This document shows, in pieces, positions 59,301-64,000 of a stretch of DNA of 64,000 nt (positions are counted from its first letter, which is position 1; every line of letters starts with the position of its first letter). Origin of the DNA: Auanema rhodensis (lineage: Eukaryota > Nematoda > Chromadorea > Rhabditida > Rhabditidae); the NCBI GenBank assembly GCA_964057225.1, contig OZ059898.1, positions 13,541,767 to 13,605,766 of the forward strand, read 5' to 3'. Under the pieces are notes generated by a model. That model ran no database searches. It saw only the letters and a program-made list of their open reading frames with translations, and was not told the DNA's origin. A program made the translations under genes and the position numbers.

Positions 59301-62104
59301 TGTACATTAGATGGCTCTGTTCTGGTTAGAGTGGAACTTGTTGTTGCCATTCAGGTATTTTAAATATAATTATATATATACGATTTATTTCAGTGGTTTG
59401 TTATGGATTTTGAACAAAGATTTGCTACAATGCTTTTGAGTATTACTGAGTCGCTAAAGATTGATTTGCGAGAAAAAGGCATATTGCCCCCACAAAAAAT
59501 GGCTTTTGTGAGATATAGTGCAATGGAAGACGTTATGCCTGAAGATTTTAACTTTACTAATGATCCAGATGGCAGAAAATTCAATGATAATTATATGCTT
59601 AGGTTGGTTCTATCCTTTTAAAACCTCATGTGTATATTTCAGGGATCGATGCCTCAAGCAGATCGCCTATCTTGAGGCAAAAAATTTCCATGAGCCACTC
59701 GAGAAAATTTGGCTATCTTTGTTACGTTTAGCTGTTGATCCATCACTAAGGGTATATTGAATTACATTTTAATATTTTTATGGTTTTCTGTAGGTGGCCA
59801 ATATGGCTCAAGTATTAGTTAGAAAAATAGAAAGTGCTGCTGTAGAAAAAAGCAACAAAGTTAATACTCACGCTACGAAAATTATTTGGAAAAGTGAGAA
59901 TGATCATCCGACATCGTCATCTCTAGAGCAAAAAAGTAGATTGATACTGTTGTTTTTTATTTTATAACATTCGTTGTTGAAGATGTTGTTTTCGAAGTTG
60001 GAAGTCCAACTGCTAGTGCCTTGAAAGATACATGTGATACTCCTTTAGCTCCTACACAAAGAAAATTGTCTGCTGCAGGAACTCCCAAACACAAACGTAG
60101 GCTTTTAAAATCTGTGAATTACTTGTTTTTTTTCTTTAGCAAGAATTGGTAAAGAAGACTTGCTCAGTTTAGTTCGCCCTAATCAAAGTTTTACCCCTAA
60201 GCGTGTCACGGTAGTTTTTAAATTAAATATTCAAAACCGTTTTCTCTTTCAGACGGGAAGGTTAGATTGGACGGCTCATGATAAAAAAATACCATGTAAT
60301 CAAGATCCCGTTGTGCAATCTGATTTTGTTGATTGGTGCAGTCGCGTTTTTGTTGAACCTATACTCGACTTCGTTCAAGTTTGTACATAAAATAACTAAA
60401 AGTAATGTAAAATTATTTTTCAGTCCAACGAAAGTGAAGATCACGAAGCTTATCGTTTACTTATACGTGTGAATCCCACCGATTGGGCTTATCATACTAG
60501 AGAAGGATTGGAACAAGTTGCGGCGGAAGAATTTAAAAAGCCTGGCGTAAGTTTATTGTGGTTCAGCAAGCAACATCTAAAAATAAGAAAAAAAATAGAA
60601 AAATATGTTATTATTTATTACAAAATGCAAACTCGACTGAGTGCGCCAGTATTTTTCATAAAAATAATTTATTAACAAGATTTGCACGGCTCAATTATTG
60701 CAGGAAAATTTATTCTAATATTCAATGTTCACTCATATTTCAAAAATCATAATTTTAATTTTCAGCCTTGTGAAACATCCTTGGGCACTATTCATATAAA
60801 GGGTATAAAACAGCTTGCTCTTTCCTCTTTGCGAAAGATTATTTACTGTTCGGATGGAAAAAATGTCTCGTTAGCTCGTTATGATGGCTCTAACGTTTCT
60901 GTAATAAGGAAATTCGCTTTCGACGGAGGCAACATGTTTGGAAGAGTATGAACCACAAAAATTTGAAGTAGTTTCTACATTTTTTTAAGGATACGATCAC
61001 ATCGTTACATGTAATAAATGATATGTCTCGGGAAATGCTACTTTGTGGCTCTGACCGCGGTGTCTTGAGGGTACTTTTTTATGAAGTCTGTATCAGATAG
61101 TATAGTTCTTTTTTAGATTTGGGGTCCTCAATTTAATATTCATTCACACGAGTTAGAAACTGAACCACAATTTGTGACGTCGAGTCCCATTTTGAAAGAT
61201 CAGGTTAGGAATAAGGTAGAGAAATCGAAAGGCTTCTTCTGCAGATATGAGTAAGAACTTTTTTTAAAATTCTTTTATTTTTCAAATTATCTTTAGCTGG
61301 TGTCAAGAACAAGGCAGAGTATTTGCTAGTGGAAATATGAAAATAGTCCGAGTTTGGGATGCTCAATATGAGAGAACAACCCAAGATATTGTCGTAGATT
61401 CGAAATGCGGCTCAGTCAGAGCATTGAGTGCTCTTAGCTCTCAAGAACACACTGATTTGGTTTCTGTAGGATTCTCCAAGGGTACTGTAGACGTACATGA
61501 TCTAAGAATTCCATCAAGATCTTCGCGTATTATGCGCTACGGAGATGGTACAAGCCCAGTAGTTCATTGTTCTTTGCGAATGGAAAATGATAAGGGGTCC
61601 TCCCGTTGTTTAATGTTCTCTGCCTCCGAAAGCGGAGAAATTGGAATTTTTGATCCTCGAATGTTCCAAGAACCAATTGATGAAATGCGCATTGAAACTG
61701 AGACGGCTCTTAATGTAGATGTACATCAAAATGCTCAAATGTTTGGGGTTGTGTGTAAAGATGAAGAAAATCGTACAGATGCACGTCTTTATGATATTAG
61801 AGGAAACAATATGGGTAATATCAACTCATATCCACCAAATACTATGTTCACAAATGCATCGGTTATGGCATTTCATAAAATGAGGTAAAGTCACTCTAAA
61901 GATGTGAACATCGATAACCTTTTCACCTTTCAGATGTCTAGTAGCTATTGCTGATGAAAACACTGTTACTTTATATGGTAAGAAGGCTATGAAAATATAA
62001 TAGATATCTATTTCCTTTGTTGATTTTGTGATCTTTATCTCATGTAATTATGACATTCTGTCTTATACTTAATTTTAGTCTATTACGATACGGAAACTAC
62101 TTGA
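56360..62104 (+). CDS. daf-15: Raptor, regulatory subunit of TOR complex 1
   Basis: Scaffold that presents substrates to TOR kinase. The start [20 protein letters not shown] is at 56360. The exon ending KEVW joins [18 protein letters not shown]. The raptor N-terminal conserved domain (caspase-like) includes [53 protein letters not shown] and [15 protein letters not shown], then [18 protein letters not shown]-like repeats follow ([54 protein letters not shown]). A Ser/Thr-rich linker with YTPTQRK-type segments leads to the WD40 domain ([49 protein letters not shown]). It ends [11 protein letters not shown] at 62102-62104. Introns are about 45-60 bases, with a longer one of about 220 bases near 60546-60764. 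Confidence 0.96.
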
Positions 62105-62503
62105 CGGTGTAGTTGCTCAATGCTTCAAAATGCCTTATCTTTGTACATATTTTGTTATATTTCTAAATTTTTAAAAATATAAATCGATAGATTAGTTTTA
62201 TATAGTTATCATCTACTTCAGGGTATTCAATTATGAATGCATTGTAATGGCCAATTCCTTACCATCTTTGTACATTTTGTGATGCTCTCTCAGATTTTGA
62301 AAAAAATGTGTTATATGTATATATGAATGTATACATATATATATATATCTATATATCTATATCTATATATGTCATTCGCTTTATTTGTGCCGAATGGAAT
62401 ATATAAATATTGAAGCTAATATTTTTGTTTTGTATCTGGGTAATGACCAAGACTTTATCAAATATGTGAGGATATCAATATCGATCCTTTTTTCGTATTA
62501 AGA
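62105..62503. other. Interval between daf-15 and ERAL1
   Basis: About 400 bases. It holds the daf-15 3' UTR and a TA/TATC microsatellite at about 62312-62370. No coding frame was seen. Confidence 0.6.
62312..62370 (+). repeat. TA-rich microsatellite
   Basis: Runs of (TA)n with ATATCT interruptions over about 60 bases, in the interval between daf-15 and ERAL1. Confidence 0.85.
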
Positions 62504-64000
62504 ATGAACTTAAAACTTACGGCTAGGCCCATAAGCACTATATGGAAACGCTATTTTTCAAAACAGGTTGCTTATTTCTTCAATTTACATAAGCAATTTT
62601 GTAATTTACATTTAGAGAGCTTTAAATGTGGCTGTAATTGGTGCTCCAAATGTAGGCAAATCACTTTTAACTAATCAACTAGTGAGAGCGGCTGTATCTG
62701 CTGTGAGTAGTAAGATGGACACTACTCAACAGGTTCGTAATCTTTAGACCTTCGAAACAGGATAAAGTTATATTTTGAGAATATTGAATGTGTTATTACG
62801 GAGAGAGGAGTTCAATTGAGCATTGTTGATAGTCCTGGTACAATTGGTTTGGGACATGCAAAGAAGTTGATAGGACGTCGAGCAGATGATCGAATTTTAA
62901 GTGATCCCGAGTTGGCTGTTAGCAGAGCAGACCATATACTTGTTTGTCAGGTGTGTTGACCATTAAGCGATTAAAGCATTAATAGTCGAATTGCAGGATG
63001 CTACTGCTATGGGTGACTATATACACCATAGAGTTATGCATATATTACATAGAAATTCCCATTTACCTTCATCATTAGTTTTAAATAAAGTAAGTTCTTA
63101 TACACATGAGCATTTAGAACAGATTCAATTTTTTAGGTTGATCTTGTAAAGGATAGAACACATTTATTAGAACTAACCAGGATATTAACAAATGGAACAG
63201 TAGGAGGACAAGCTATCAAAACGTCCCCTGTAAAGGTTAATAATTTTCATATTTGCAAAGAAATCACCCGTAAACTATCCAGATGGGTCGCCTTGGTTCA
63301 GTTAATACAGATTTAAAGCTACATGATGATATTGTTCAGAACATGGATGTGAAATGGCAGGAGAAATATCGGTATGGTGTATATCATATTACAATTGATC
63401 TTCTAAAAATCTAATATTTCAGCCATATCATTGGAAAACCAACACATAAAGTGCCATATTCTGATACGAAAAGGCTTTTCTTTGATATTCGAGGCTGGGG
63501 GAACTTCAATTCAGTGTTTTTCGGTAAAATCACCAAAAAGAGGAAGTGTCACTCCATTTTGATTTTACAGCCTCTGCTTTGACTGGTGAAGGAGTTGATG
63601 CTGTTCGTGATCACTTGATGTCGGTATCAGAGACAAGAGATTGGACAATGGATGAAATGACTGTCACAAACAAGGTTTTTTTGAAAATTGTTTCCTTCTA
63701 CCATTATTTTATTTTCTCCAGTCTCCCCAAGAGATTTGCCTGGAGTCTATAAGAGCAGCTCTTCTTGACAGCTTGCCAGGGGACGTTGCTTACCCATTGA
63801 AACCCAAAATAATTGAATGGAAAGAAGAAGGAGAGGTAAATCCTTTATTTTTCCATCATCTTCATTCCTATTTCTACAGGTTCTTCAAATTGTAGCTGAA
63901 ATTAATTGTAGAAAAGAACGAGAAGGCAAATTAGTTGTAGGTAAAGGAGGACAACGTATATCTGAGATTGGTCGTCGAGTTAATGATCATCTTCACTCTC
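62504..64000 (+). CDS. ERAL1: Era-like mitochondrial GTPase (ERAL1), 3' end outside window
   Basis: Assembles the mitochondrial small ribosomal subunit by binding 12S rRNA. The start at 62504 gives MNLKLTARPISTIWKRYFSK, an Arg/Lys-rich, acid-free leader that looks like a mitochondrial presequence, joined in phase 0 to RALNVAVIGAPNVGKSLLTN (P-loop). Next come the G2 region TTQQNIECVI, G3 DSPGTIGLGH, the G4 motif LVLNKVDLVKD, and G5 SALTGEGVDAVRDHL. The KH domain begins VLQIVAEINCRKEREGK and contains GKGGQRISEIGRRVNDHL at the window edge. A trailing segment between G4 and G5 (KPTHKVPYSDTKRLFFDI) is longer than in bacterial Era. It lies 399 bases downstream of daf-15. Confidence 0.93.

Overview
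The window is nuclear DNA of a nematode. The evidence is: AT-rich sequence with very short introns (mostly about 40-60 bases) and TTTCAG or TTTTAG acceptors; many start codons that sit directly behind an acceptor-like AG, as expected for spliced-leader trans-splicing; an innexin and a nicotinic receptor subunit; and proteins resembling C. elegans AMA-1, EFK-1, DAF-15, PAK-1 and MCM-3. I infer a rhabditid-type nematode but cannot name a genus. I saw no tRNA, rRNA, CRISPR array or recognisable transposon.

Layout. 1-2151 (+): 3' part of a nicotinic acetylcholine receptor alpha-type subunit. 4460-6010 (+): an orphan 7TM receptor. 6366-13073 (-): importin-7/8, whose large first intron contains eEF2 kinase (efk-1, 10613-12889) on the same strand. 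15325-22388 (+): a secreted lustrin/Kunitz/EB mosaic protein. 23101-25624 (-): pak-1. 27569-34825 (+): RNA polymerase II largest subunit, ama-1. 35404-38732 (-): mcm-3. 39400-45617 (+): five genes head to tail with gaps of only about 140-190 bases (rps-8, NOSIP, SNRNP40, LIPT1, a small secreted orphan), which looks like an SL2-type operon. 47562-49428 (+): an innexin. 51590-52747 (+): adenylate kinase 1. 53188-54182 (-): a CTR copper transporter. 54495-56105 (-): the Golgi/ER apyrase apy-1. 56360-62104 (+): Raptor (daf-15), divergent from apy-1. 62504-64000 (+): start of the mitochondrial GTPase ERAL1, cut by the window edge.

Most genes are core housekeeping: transcription, splicing, replication licensing, nuclear import, translation, TORC1 signalling and mitochondrial maintenance. 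efk-1 and daf-15 both act in nutrient control of translation, but they lie far apart here and no joint regulation is visible. The most unusual structure is the importin-7/efk-1 locus. A 28-codon exon encoding the importin N-terminus joins in phase 0 to importin exon 2, 2.7 kb away, and also in phase 0 to a good acceptor in front of the intronless efk-1 ORF. The geometry recalls the nested unc-17/cha-1 locus of C. elegans.

Gene models were spliced by eye using protein-family knowledge. Ends and start codons are usually firm, while individual exon borders are firm only where stated.
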